The position numbers and the translations under genes were made by a program. A stretch of 64,000 nucleotides of DNA from Betaproteobacteria bacterium (GTDB lineage Bacteria; Pseudomonadota; Gammaproteobacteria; Burkholderiales; Burkholderiaceae_A), in the NCBI GenBank assembly GCA_018970545.1, contig JAGWWC010000002.1, positions 79,424 to 143,423 on the forward strand, read 5' to 3'. Shown here one piece after another: positions 20,654 through 28,997 of this stretch (position 1 is the first letter of the stretch; every line of letters starts with the position of its first letter). The notes beneath the pieces were generated by a model. It saw nothing but the letters and a program-made list of their open reading frames with translations, was not told where the DNA came from and did not search any database.

Positions 20654-21952
20654 TTAGTAGCCTAGGGCCTTGGGTAGCCAGAGGGCAAGCCCTGGGAAGA
20701 TGACAACGGCAGTCACCGCGATCAGCGCGGCAAGCACAAACCACCAGACCCACTTGAAGGCCTGATCTATCGGAACTTTTGCCATTTTGCACGACACCAT
20801 CAGGTTGACGGCCATTGGCGGTGTGAACTGTCCGACTGCCACCATCATGGTCATAAGAATACCAAACCATACCGGGTCCCATTGAAAGGCGCGCATAAAC
20901 GGCGTCAGCAGTGGCACAAAAATCAGAAAGATTGAAATTCCATCAAGAAACATTCCGACAATTAGCAGCAAAATAACAATGTATGCGATTGCCGCGCTGC
21001 TGCTGATGCCGCTGCTCAGAATTGCCTTAGCAAGGGGGTCAATGATCGAGAGTGTCGACAATGCATAGGCAAAAATTGATGCGAGTCCGATCACCATCAG
21101 GATGACTGCAGACAGTTCTGCGGCCTCACGAAAGATCGGCAGTAGATCTCGTAGGCCGATGGTCTTGTGAATGGCCATTCCGATGAGCAGTCCATAGCCC
21201 ACCGCGACCGCTGCGGCTTCGGTGGGGGTAAACCAGCCCAGCCGCATTCCGCCGAGTATCAATATGGGTGCAGTAAGACCCCAGAGGGCCTCGCGTAGAC
21301 TGATGAGCAGGGCGGGTCTGGCCTGCGCGGCCTCTTGTGCGCCGAGTCCATGGCGCCGCGATAGCCACACAGCCGGGATCATCAGTGCAAGTCCGATGAG
21401 TACACCCGGCAGCATGCCTGCCGCGAACAGGGCGGGTACCGAAGCCCCCGGCGTCAGCACGCTGTAGATGATGAGGGCAATAGATGGTGGAATGAGAATG
21501 TCGGTTGAGGCTGCCGCGCCGATGACAGACGCAGAAAACGAGGCCGGGTATCCCGCGCGGGCCATTGCCGCGATCATGACGCCGCCAACGGCCGCCGCGT
21601 TCGCTGGACCTGATCCCGAGATGCCACCCAGAAACATCGCCACGGCGATAGCAACCACCGGCAGCATTCCGGGGCCGCGCCCTACTATGGCAATGGCGAG
21701 ATTGATTAGGCGCTGAGCCACGCCCGAACGGTCAAAGATCGACCCTACCAAGACAAACATGGGTAGAGCGAGTAATGGGTATTTTGTCAGCGTAGCGTAG
21801 AAATTTTGGGGCACTGCCAGGAGCCCAAAATTTGCGGTGTCAAGATTTGCCATGGCGATAGCAGCGGTTGCGCCGAGCCCTAGTGCGATCCCGATGGGCA
21901 CTCCTGCCAGCATCAGTGTGATGAACAGGATAAAAAGTAGGGCCGCGATCAT
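20654..21952 (-). CDS. dctM: TRAP transporter large permease DctM
   Basis: A 432-residue integral membrane protein with about a dozen hydrophobic helices, the sodium-coupled transport subunit of a TRAP system. Family segments such as GPANAAAVGGVMIAAM and STDILIPPSIALIIYSV are present. Its ATG overlaps the dctQ stop by 4 bases (ATGA), so both membrane subunits are translationally coupled. The binding protein gene follows 35 bases downstream. Confidence 0.95.
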   Translation of the reverse strand: MIAALLFILFITLMLAGVPIGIALGLGATAAIAMANLDTANFGLLAVPQNFYATLTKYPLLALPMFVLVGSIFDRSGVAQRLINLAIAIVGRGPGMLPVVAIAVAMFLGGISGSGPANAAAVGGVMIAAMARAGYPASFSASVIGAAASTDILIPPSIALIIYSVLTPGASVPALFAAGMLPGVLIGLALMIPAVWLSRRHGLGAQEAAQARPALLISLREALWGLTAPILILGGMRLGWFTPTEAAAVAVGYGLLIGMAIHKTIGLRDLLPIFREAAELSAVILMVIGLASIFAYALSTLSIIDPLAKAILSSGISSSAAIAYIVILLLIVGMFLDGISIFLIFVPLLTPFMRAFQWDPVWFGILMTMMVAVGQFTPPMAVNLMVSCKMAKVPIDQAFKWVWWFVLAALIAVTAVVIFPGLALWLPKALGY

Positions 21953-22452
21953 ACGGCATCCTTTTCAGTGGTCTGATCATTTGGGCGCTGGATCTGCTGA
22001 AAGCGTTGCAGTGATCGTGTGCAGAGAATTGCGCAGAAAATTGGCAGCCAGATCGAGTACCACCATTTGGGCAGGCCGATTGCAGGTGACGTGTCTCCGA
22101 ACCTGAACTCGTCCCAGGCCATCATTGCAGACAACAGGCCGAGACCAAAGAAAAATAACGCATTGGCGAGAGCCGAGAATTTTTCAAAATAAACCTTTCG
22201 GCCTGGGTCTGCGGCTTCAGAAAAAAATTCAATTCGGATATGACTGTCTCGCGTGATTGCAGATGCGCTACCCGCTAGGCACATCACGAGCATCAGAAAG
22301 CTTGAGAGCTCTTCTGTCCATGCGAATGACTGGTCTGTGAAGTAGCGGACAAAAACATTGACCAGAGTGATCACCAGCAGCGCGCCCAGAAGCCATGCGC
22401 CGATGACCTCTTCTGCCCGGCGGTGCCAGGCCACCGGTTTAGCGTTTCCCAA
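21949..22452 (-). CDS. dctQ: TRAP transporter small permease DctQ
   Basis: A 167-residue membrane protein with four predicted helices and the family motif VFVRYFTDQSFAWTEELS. A TTG at 22452 lies inside the end of ffh, giving a 14-base overlap in another frame; a GTG at 22434, 5 bases beyond the ffh stop, is an alternative. Neither has a clear Shine-Dalgarno sequence. There is no room for a promoter between ffh and dctQ, so transcription must run on from ffh or start inside it. Confidence 0.88.
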   Translation of the reverse strand: MGNAKPVAWHRRAEEVIGAWLLGALLVITLVNVFVRYFTDQSFAWTEELSSFLMLVMCLAGSASAITRDSHIRIEFFSEAADPGRKVYFEKFSALANALFFFGLGLLSAMMAWDEFRFGDTSPAIGLPKWWYSIWLPIFCAILCTRSLQRFQQIQRPNDQTTEKDAV

Positions 22453-23842
22453 ACCCGCCCATTCCCGGAATTCCGCCCATGCCTTTCATGGCACCAACGG
22501 CCCGCATCATCTTTGCGAGACCGCCTTTTTGCATCTTCTTCATCATTTCTTGCATCTGTTCAAACTGATTCAACAGGCGGTTGACTTCCTGCACTGAGAC
22601 GCCCGCACCCGCCGCAATCCGCCGCTTGCGGCTTGCCTTTAAGAGGTCGGGATGCTGTCGCTCTTTGGGTGTCATGGAGTTGATGATGCCCTCCATGCGC
22701 GGTATGGATTTTTCGGCTGCGGATAGATCAGTGCCTTTCGCGGCTTGTTGCATCTGGGCCGGCAGCTTATCGACCAACGAGGATAGGCCGCCCATATTGC
22801 GCATCTGTCCGATTTGCATTTTGAAATCATTCAGGTCAAAGCGGCCGCCTGTCTTGAATTTCTCGGCCATTTTCTCGGCCGCTTTCAGGTCCACCGTCTT
22901 TTGGGCCTGCTCGACAATGGCCAGAATATCGCCCATCCCCAGCACGCGATTGGCCATCCGTTCGGCATCAAAGGCCTCCAGGCCATCAATCTTTTCTGAG
23001 GTGCCGACAAATTTGATTGGGCAGCCGGTCACGGCCCGCACCGATAACACGGCGCCGCCCCGTGAATCGCCATCCATCTTGGTGAGAACGACACCCGTCA
23101 GGGGAAGGGCCGCTTTAAATGCAGCCGCAGTCCGCACCGCATCCTGGCCCTGCATCGCATCGACCGTAAAGAGCGTCTCAATCGGCTTGACAGCGCTGTG
23201 AAGCTGCGCGATCTCGCGCATCATTTCTTCATCAATGGCAAGCCGACCCGCGGTATCGATGAGCACAACATCGTGGAGATGCCGCCGGGCATGATCCAGG
23301 GCCTGCTGTGCGATCGCTACGGGGCTCGCACCTTCTGGCGTTGGAAAAAAATCAACACCCGCCTGTGCGCTGACCAGCCGCAGCTGATCAATGGCAGCCG
23401 GCCGATAGACATCACACGAGACGGTCAGAACCCGTTTTTTCCGCGATTCAGCCAGCCACTTGGCGAGCTTACCGACAGTCGTGGTTTTGCCGGCGCCTTG
23501 CAGTCCAGCCATTAGCACTGCCGCAGGCGGCGCCACGGCGAGATTGAGCTGCATTCGGCCCATGGCGGATGCGTCCTCGCCAGCCATGAGACGAATCAGC
23601 TCTTGATGCACCACGCCCACCATGGCCTGGCCGGGACTCAGGCTGGCCTGGACCTCTTGGCCCATTGCCTTTTCTTTGACCTTGGCAATGAAATCTTTGA
23701 CGACATGCAGGGCCACATCCGCATCAAGCAGGGCAAGCCGGACCTCACGCAGCATGTCCTGCGTGTTGGAGTCGGTCAGCCGAGCCTCGCCCTTGATGGT
23801 TTTGACGACTCGTGCGAGCCGTTCGGTCAGATTCTCAAGCAT
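22439..23842 (-). CDS. ffh: Signal recognition particle protein Ffh
   Basis: A 467-residue SRP54 GTPase that delivers nascent membrane proteins to FtsY and SecYEG. The helical N domain covers about residues 1-95, the P-loop GLQGAGKTT is at 113-121, and the methionine-rich M domain (about 330-467) ends in GMGGIPGMGGFGKR. It is divergent from the CcsA/YpjD-like gene with 22 bases between the starts, a conserved arrangement. Unusually, a TRAP transporter operon follows on the same strand with overlap. Confidence 0.97.
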   Translation of the reverse strand: MLENLTERLARVVKTIKGEARLTDSNTQDMLREVRLALLDADVALHVVKDFIAKVKEKAMGQEVQASLSPGQAMVGVVHQELIRLMAGEDASAMGRMQLNLAVAPPAAVLMAGLQGAGKTTTVGKLAKWLAESRKKRVLTVSCDVYRPAAIDQLRLVSAQAGVDFFPTPEGASPVAIAQQALDHARRHLHDVVLIDTAGRLAIDEEMMREIAQLHSAVKPIETLFTVDAMQGQDAVRTAAAFKAALPLTGVVLTKMDGDSRGGAVLSVRAVTGCPIKFVGTSEKIDGLEAFDAERMANRVLGMGDILAIVEQAQKTVDLKAAEKMAEKFKTGGRFDLNDFKMQIGQMRNMGGLSSLVDKLPAQMQQAAKGTDLSAAEKSIPRMEGIINSMTPKERQHPDLLKASRKRRIAAGAGVSVQEVNRLLNQFEQMQEMMKKMQKGGLAKMMRAVGAMKGMGGIPGMGGFGKR

Positions 23843-23864
23843 GCTGCGCTACACTGCCTTTGTT

Positions 23865-24695
23865 ATGGATGCTTCATTCTACGGCGCCGTATCGTTGGTG
23901 GCGGCCGCAGGCTATGCGGGCTTAGCCTGGGCCCACCGCGCCGGCACTGCGGCTGCGACCATGCCGCTGGCCTCGCGCTCGGGGCAGGCCCTGCTGCTTG
24001 CTGTCATCGCCATTCACGGGCTGTCCTTGTTACCGAACTGGTTTTCACGCGAAGGCCTGTATTTCGGCTTTGCGACCTCGATCTCGTGGACCCTCTGGCT
24101 TGCGGTGCTGCTGCTGTGGATTGAATCCTGGTTTCAGCGGCTGCCGCCGATTACGCAAGGTGTTTTTGTCGTCGCCGCGATCGCCGCTGCGTTGCCGCTG
24201 ATTTTTCCCGGCCGGCCACTGACCACCGCGTTGGATATCAGCTTTCGTCTGCACATGCTGCTTGCGATGCTGGCCTACAGCACCTTTACGCTGGCGGCAG
24301 CCAGCGCCCTGCTGATGTTGTCGATGGAGAAAGCGCTGCACCGCACCCGGCGCGTCAGCATCGACTCAGGAGGCTGGTGGCAGGGCCTGCCACCACTGAT
24401 TGGTCTGGATCAGATGTTGGTGCATATGGTGGCGGCAGGATTCGTTTTGGTGACCCTGACGCTGGGCTCCGGCATGGTGGTGGGTGCTGAGCTGGGGCGT
24501 GGGTTGCTTCGGTTTGACCATAAAACCGTGTTTACCTTGGCCTCATGGGCCCTCTCGCTGATATTGTTGGTGGGCCATCAATGGTGGGGCTGGCGAGGCC
24601 GAGTCGCTGCGCGCTGGACGCTTGCCGGATTTGCCACTTTGTTGATGGCTTATGTCGGCACCCGTTTTGTTTTAGAAGTCGTATTGGATCGTTAA
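23865..24695 (+). CDS. CcsA/YpjD-like cytochrome c assembly protein
   Basis: A 276-residue polytopic membrane protein of the CcmC/CcsA family (YpjD group), with about eight helices. The conserved histidine-containing helix RLHMLLAMLAYSTFTLA and the terminal motif GHQWWGWRGR are visible. YpjD-group proteins are commonly found beside ffh, but their exact role in heme handling or cytochrome maturation is not established. The ATG at 23865 gives the usual length; an in-frame ATG at 23841 overlaps the ffh start. The next gene starts one base after the stop. Confidence 0.87.
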   Translation: MDASFYGAVSLVAAAGYAGLAWAHRAGTAAATMPLASRSGQALLLAVIAIHGLSLLPNWFSREGLYFGFATSISWTLWLAVLLLWIESWFQRLPPITQGVFVVAAIAAALPLIFPGRPLTTALDISFRLHMLLAMLAYSTFTLAAASALLMLSMEKALHRTRRVSIDSGGWWQGLPPLIGLDQMLVHMVAAGFVLVTLTLGSGMVVGAELGRGLLRFDHKTVFTLASWALSLILLVGHQWWGWRGRVAARWTLAGFATLLMAYVGTRFVLEVVLDR

Positions 24696-24696
24696 G

Positions 24697-24936
24697 ATGT
24701 TGCTACGCGTCGTCATTATTTCTCTGGCAGTCATTGCAGGCTTGTGGCTGTTAAAGCGTGCATTTTCGAAGCGCAGCAGCGCGAAAGACGCGCAGTCTTC
24801 TGCGGACACGGTGGCCCAATCGAAACTCATTCAGTGTGCCCACTGCAGTGCCCGGCTTCCCGCCACAGATGCGGTCTGGAGGGATGGGCAGGCCTACTGC
24901 AGCATGACCCATCGGCATCTTGGACCGAAGGGCTAA
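24697..24936 (+). CDS. PP0621-family small membrane protein with zinc-ribbon-like motif
   Basis: A 79-residue protein with one N-terminal transmembrane helix (residues 3-20) and a C-terminal cytoplasmic or periplasmic metal-binding-like motif: Cys47-x2-Cys50 and Cys68 with His72/His74. Proteins of this type are conserved in betaproteobacteria and pseudomonads, usually beside ampD, without a known function. Its TAA stop shares one base with the ampD ATG, which argues for translational coupling. Confidence 0.8.
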   Translation: MLLRVVIISLAVIAGLWLLKRAFSKRSSAKDAQSSADTVAQSKLIQCAHCSARLPATDAVWRDGQAYCSMTHRHLGPKG

Positions 24937-25520
24937 TGGGTGCCCTTCGGTTTGATGCCCAGGGCTGGCTGACTTCGGGCGCGCGCCGATCACCCTCACC
25001 GCATTGCGACGAGCGGCCAAAAGATGCCGAAATCACGCTCGCTGTGATTCATAACATCAGCCTGCCCGCGGGCTGCTATGAGGGCGGCGCCGTTGAGGAA
25101 TTGTTTCTCGGTCGGTTAGATTGCAATCGGCACCCTCATTTCTCAGGGCTCGCAGGCCTACGAGTGTCAGCCCATTTTTTCGTTCGGCGCACAGGCGAGG
25201 TCATTCAGTTTGTTGGCCTTCAGGATCGGGCCTGGCATGCGGGCGCCTCGGAATTTCTCGGCCGCCCCGCCTGTAATGATTTTTCAATTGGGCTTGAACT
25301 CGAGGGTGTGGATGATGCGCCGTACCCTGACATTCAGATGCAGGCGGCAGCCGATGTGCTTGCGGGCGCAAGCACCGCGTTGCCGAATTTGAAGTGGATT
25401 GCCGGGCACTCTGACATCGCGCCGGGGCGCAAGACGGATCCTGGACCCACCTTTTCATGGCCTGAGATGTTCAGGCTGTTAGATGGGCGTGGGTGTTTAC
25501 TTACACGGCCGTATCCCTGA
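24936..25520 (+). CDS. ampD: 1,6-anhydro-N-acetylmuramyl-L-alanine amidase AmpD
   Basis: A 194-residue zinc amidase that cleaves anhydro-muropeptides in cell-wall recycling, thereby limiting the signal that induces AmpC-type beta-lactamases. The zinc ligands His39 (VIHNIS), His158 and Asp168 (GHSDIAPGRKTDPG) are present, as is the SIGLELEG segment. The length matches cytoplasmic AmpD without a signal peptide. The ATG at 24936 overlaps the previous stop by one base. No ampC or ampR is visible in the window. Confidence 0.95.
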   Translation: MGALRFDAQGWLTSGARRSPSPHCDERPKDAEITLAVIHNISLPAGCYEGGAVEELFLGRLDCNRHPHFSGLAGLRVSAHFFVRRTGEVIQFVGLQDRAWHAGASEFLGRPACNDFSIGLELEGVDDAPYPDIQMQAAADVLAGASTALPNLKWIAGHSDIAPGRKTDPGPTFSWPEMFRLLDGRGCLLTRPYP

Positions 25521-25611
25521 TTTTTCGGGCCTCGCCAATTGGTTTCGCTGTAAAACCCGCGCCAAATCGGCATGTGCATTTTCTTTTAGGGCTGGGCCTG
25601 GCTGGCTGGGC

Positions 25612-25628
25612 CGTGTGCACCGCACACG
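25612..25628. repeat. Inverted repeat CGTGTGC-ACC-GCACACG
   Basis: A perfect 7-bp inverted repeat with a 3-base centre lies between ampD and nrdA, about 45 bases upstream of the candidate NrdR boxes. It lacks a T-run, so it is not a classical terminator. It could be an operator or simply a stable hairpin at the ampD mRNA end. Confidence 0.4.
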
Positions 25629-25671
25629 CGGGTTTGCCCTGAGCAAGCCCCTTGCTCCATGATCCCCGGGA

Positions 25672-25687
25672 CTACTAGAATTAGGTC
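25672..25687. promoter_or_regulatory. Candidate NrdR box 1 (upstream of nrdA)
   Basis: CTACTAGAATTAGGTC shares the core aCTA..A..TAG with the box 31 bases downstream but matches the published NrdR consensus (acaCwAtATaTwGtgt) at only about half the positions. Its exact spacing of 31 bases to box 2, roughly three helical turns, is the main support, since NrdR sites occur as such pairs. Confidence 0.4.
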
Positions 25688-25702
25688 CTCCAGCCAAAAA
25701 AA

Positions 25703-25718
25703 GTACTACATCTAGTGT
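25703..25718. promoter_or_regulatory. Candidate NrdR box 2 (upstream of nrdA)
   Basis: GTACTACATCTAGTGT matches 12 of 16 positions of the NrdR consensus, including the conserved CTA and TAGTGT halves. It lies 98 bases before the nrdA ATG. NrdR is a nucleotide-sensing repressor of ribonucleotide reductase genes; the nrdR gene is not in this window. Confidence 0.55.
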
Positions 25719-25815
25719 TTCTAGGGGGAGCGACATCCTCCACAACCAACCCTCATTTGTCCGTCTTTTCAAGCGTTTACAACATTTTTTTTAAAGAATT
25801 TTCTGGGAGAGTTTC

Positions 25816-28770
25816 ATGATGCAGTGGGGCGCAGAATCACAATCACAAAACGCCACAGTTACCGCGGGCCTGGCGCCGTCCAGCCCCTCCGCTTCAGCGC
25901 CTTCCGCGCTGTCGCCACAGGCCGTTGCAGCCGACATTAAAGTCATCCGCCGCAATGGGGCGGTGGTGGGCTTCGAGCCCAGCAAGATTCAGATTGCCAT
26001 GACCAAGGCTTTTCTGGCCGTGGGGGGTAATCAGGGGGCTGCATCCGCCCGAGTCCGAGAGATCACCGAGGCCCTGACTCAGTCGGTGGTGATGGCCTTG
26101 ATGCGCCGGCTGCCCGCTGGCGGCACCATGCACATCGAAGATATTCAAGATCAGGTTGAGCTCGCTCTGATGCGCTCCGGCGAGCACGAAGTCGCCCGGG
26201 CCTATGTGCTGTATCGCGAGCGTCGCTCACAAGAGCGGGCCGCCAAGCAGCCCACAACTGCCCCGATTCAATCTTCACTGCAGATGCTGGTCGATGGAAA
26301 CGCTCAGCCTCTGAGCGAGTCCTGGCTACGCGACATCATCTCCGCCGCTTGCACTGATCTCGGTGAGGCCGTCAGTGTCGAGGCCGTGATGCAAGACACC
26401 GTCAAAAATCTCTACGACGGTGTGCCGCTTGAAGAGGTATTCAAATCCGCCATTCTGGCGGCCCGCGCACTTATCGAAAAGGATCCCGCCTATGCCAAAG
26501 TCAGTGCCCGCCTGTTGCTGCACACGATTCGCAAGGAGATGCTTCAGTCGGAGGTTTCGCAGGCCGAGATGGAGCGTCGCTATCCAGACTACTTCCCGCG
26601 ATTCATTAAGAAGGGCATCGAGATTGGCCTGTTAAACGAGGAGCTCTCACGGTTTGACCTGCAAAAACTGGCCCAAGCCATCGACCCTAAACGCGATCTG
26701 CAATTTGATTATCTTGGTCTGCAGACGCTGTATGACCGTTATTTCCTCATTGATCGTAATGATGCTTATTCGGGCGAGGGCCGCCGGATCGAGATGCCGC
26801 AGGCATTTTTCATGCGGGTGGCAATGGGCCTCGCAATGAACGAATTAAACCGCGAAGCGCGTGCGATCGAGTTCTACAACTTGCTGTCGAGTTTTGATTT
26901 TATGAGCTCAACGCCGACGCTCTTTAACTCCGGCACGACGCACTCACAGCTTTCGTCTTGCTATCTCTCGACCGTGGCCGATGATCTGGATGGCATTTAT
27001 GAAGCGATCAAAGAAAACGCGCTGCTCGCGAAATATGCCGGTGGCCTGGGCAACGATTGGACGCCGGTGCGGGCCTTGGGCAGCTATATCAAGGGCACCA
27101 ATGGCAAGAGCCAAGGCGTGGTGCCGTTTCTGAAGGTGGTCAACGACACCGCCGTGGCCGTCAATCAAGGCGGGAAACGCAAAGGCGCCGTCTGCACCTA
27201 TCTCGAAAGCTGGCACTTGGATGTCGAGGAGTTTCTTGAGCTGCGCAAAAACACAGGCGATGACCGCCGCCGTACCCACGACATGAATACGGCCAACTGG
27301 ATTCCCGATCTGTTTATGAAGCGGGTCATGGAAGGCAGCCAGTGGACACTGTTCTCGCCCTCCGATGTGCCCGACCTGCACGACAAGGTGGGCCGCGCAT
27401 TCGAGCAGGCCTACACCAGCTATGAGGCCAAAGCCGACAGCGGCGAGATCAAACATTTCAAGCGGATTCCAGCGCTCTCGCTCTGGCGCAAGATGCTGAC
27501 CATGCTGTTTGAGACGGGCCATCCCTGGATCACTTTCAAAGATCCCTGCAACATCCGAAGCCCGCAGCAGCATGTCGGGGTGGTCCACTCCTCCAATCTG
27601 TGTACCGAGATCACCCTGAACACCAACGACTCGGAGATTGCCGTCTGTAATCTCGGCTCAGTCAATCTGGTGAACCATCTCAAGTCCGCGTCCCGCGGGG
27701 GCCTGGAGCTGGATCACGAAAAGCTGCACCGGACGATCCGCACGGCCATGCGGATGTTGGACAACGTCATTGATATCAACTACTACGCCGTCGCCAAGGC
27801 CCGCAATTCCAATATCCGCCACCGGCCGGTCGGCCTGGGCATTATGGGATTTCAAGAAGCCCTGCATGCGATGCGTGTGTCCTACGCCAGTCAGGATGCG
27901 GTGGAGTTTGCCGACCGTTCGATGGAGGCGGTTTGCTATAACGCTTACTGGGCGTCGACCGAGTTGGCCGAGGAGAGGGGCGCCTACTCATCGTTTCGCG
28001 GTTCCCTGTGGGACCAGGGCATTCTGCCGCTGGACACACTGAAGATTTTGGCCGAGGAGCGCGGCGGCTATGTCGAAGTGGACATGTCATCCACCCTCGA
28101 TTGGGAGGCGCTGCGTTCGAGGATCAAGGCCCACGGCATGCGCAACTCCAACTGTGTGGCCATTGCGCCGACGGCCACCATCTCCAATATCGTGGGCATC
28201 TCCGCCTCCATTGAGCCCACCTACCAGAACCTATATGTGAAATCGAACCTCTCGGGCGAATTCACCGTGGTCAACGAGTATCTGGTCCAGGATTTGAAAA
28301 AGCTTGGCCTCTGGGACGAGGTCATGGTGGCGGACCTGAAGTACTTCGATGGCAGCCTGGCCAAGATCGATCGGGTACCAGCCGAGCTGCGGAGCCTCTA
28401 CGCCACCGCCTTTGAAGTCGATACGCGCTGGACCGTGGAGTGTGCGGCCCGGCGTCAGAAATGGATCGATCAGGCCCAGTCGCTGAACATCTACATGGCG
28501 GGCGCATCCGGTAAAAAGCTTGATGAGACCTACAAGCTTGCCTGGTTACGCGGACTGAAGACCACCTATTACCTGCGCACGATGGGCGCAACTTCGGCTG
28601 AGAAGTCGACCATCAGCACCGGACAGCTCAACGCGGTTCCGGTGTCAGGCGGCTTGGAAGTGGCGGCATCAGCAGCTGCAGTTCAATCCGGTGCGCAAGA
28701 GTCGACGGTTGCAGGAAGTGATGTGAAGTTCTGCGCCATCGACGACCCGGAATGCGAGGCCTGCCAATAA
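25816..28770 (+). CDS. nrdA: Class Ia ribonucleoside-diphosphate reductase, alpha subunit NrdA
   Basis: A 984-residue catalytic subunit that makes deoxyribonucleotides. An ATP-cone (about residues 40-130) follows a 38-residue Ser/Ala/Pro-rich leader. Active-site residues are recognisable: Cys382 (SSCYL), the N-x-C-x-E motif Asn594/Cys596/Glu598, and the second redox cysteine Cys611 (AVCNLGSV). The tail carries the thioredoxin-reactive pair Cys980/Cys983. GGGAGAG precedes the ATG at 25816. At 984 residues it is longer than E. coli NrdA but usual for this betaproteobacterial group. nrdB follows after a structured 227-base gap. Confidence 0.97.
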   Translation: MMQWGAESQSQNATVTAGLAPSSPSASAPSALSPQAVAADIKVIRRNGAVVGFEPSKIQIAMTKAFLAVGGNQGAASARVREITEALTQSVVMALMRRLPAGGTMHIEDIQDQVELALMRSGEHEVARAYVLYRERRSQERAAKQPTTAPIQSSLQMLVDGNAQPLSESWLRDIISAACTDLGEAVSVEAVMQDTVKNLYDGVPLEEVFKSAILAARALIEKDPAYAKVSARLLLHTIRKEMLQSEVSQAEMERRYPDYFPRFIKKGIEIGLLNEELSRFDLQKLAQAIDPKRDLQFDYLGLQTLYDRYFLIDRNDAYSGEGRRIEMPQAFFMRVAMGLAMNELNREARAIEFYNLLSSFDFMSSTPTLFNSGTTHSQLSSCYLSTVADDLDGIYEAIKENALLAKYAGGLGNDWTPVRALGSYIKGTNGKSQGVVPFLKVVNDTAVAVNQGGKRKGAVCTYLESWHLDVEEFLELRKNTGDDRRRTHDMNTANWIPDLFMKRVMEGSQWTLFSPSDVPDLHDKVGRAFEQAYTSYEAKADSGEIKHFKRIPALSLWRKMLTMLFETGHPWITFKDPCNIRSPQQHVGVVHSSNLCTEITLNTNDSEIAVCNLGSVNLVNHLKSASRGGLELDHEKLHRTIRTAMRMLDNVIDINYYAVAKARNSNIRHRPVGLGIMGFQEALHAMRVSYASQDAVEFADRSMEAVCYNAYWASTELAEERGAYSSFRGSLWDQGILPLDTLKILAEERGGYVEVDMSSTLDWEALRSRIKAHGMRNSNCVAIAPTATISNIVGISASIEPTYQNLYVKSNLSGEFTVVNEYLVQDLKKLGLWDEVMVADLKYFDGSLAKIDRVPAELRSLYATAFEVDTRWTVECAARRQKWIDQAQSLNIYMAGASGKKLDETYKLAWLRGLKTTYYLRTMGATSAEKSTISTGQLNAVPVSGGLEVAASAAAVQSGAQESTVAGSDVKFCAIDDPECEACQ

Positions 28771-28793
28771 ATCAACTGAAGCAAACCTCGTGG

Positions 28794-28826
28794 CAAGAAT
28801 GCGACATCGACGATGTCGCATTCTTG
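28794..28826. repeat. 33-bp perfect inverted repeat between nrdA and nrdB
   Basis: Two 16-bp arms beginning CAAGAATGCGACATCG pair perfectly around a single A. It lies 24 bases after the nrdA stop and is followed by AATTTAAAAATTTTT, an AT-rich but not purely T tract. It could act as a terminator or attenuator that lowers nrdB relative to nrdA, or protect the 3' end of an nrdA mRNA from decay. Confidence 0.85.
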
Positions 28827-28849
28827 AATTTAAAAATTTTTGAAAAAAA

Positions 28850-28920
28850 TGATTGCAACGTGAAAAATGTTCTTGCATTATTCGCGCTGTGTACAACAAC
28901 CGAATCTCACGTTGCAGTCA
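28850..28920. repeat. Second, long-range inverted repeat before nrdB
   Basis: TGATTGCAACGTGA (28850-28863) and TCACGTTGCAGTCA (28907-28920) are complementary at 13 of 14 positions with 43 bases between them. Together with the small hairpin CCCTC/GAGGG at 28959-28973, it suggests that the nrdB leader is highly structured. The arms could alternatively be paired DNA-binding sites. Confidence 0.5.
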
Positions 28921-28997
28921 TTGATCGAGTCAACGGGCGCACTGCCTGATCGTCAAACCCCTCAGAAAGAGGGAATGAAAGCAAAGTGAGAGTCGAA

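Noticed and set aside
19563..20882. A longer DctP reading frame starting about 260 bases upstream of 20618
   Set aside because: The extension runs through the end of dctM, carries no conserved sequence and would bury the signal peptide; the ATG at 20618 has a good AAGGAG.
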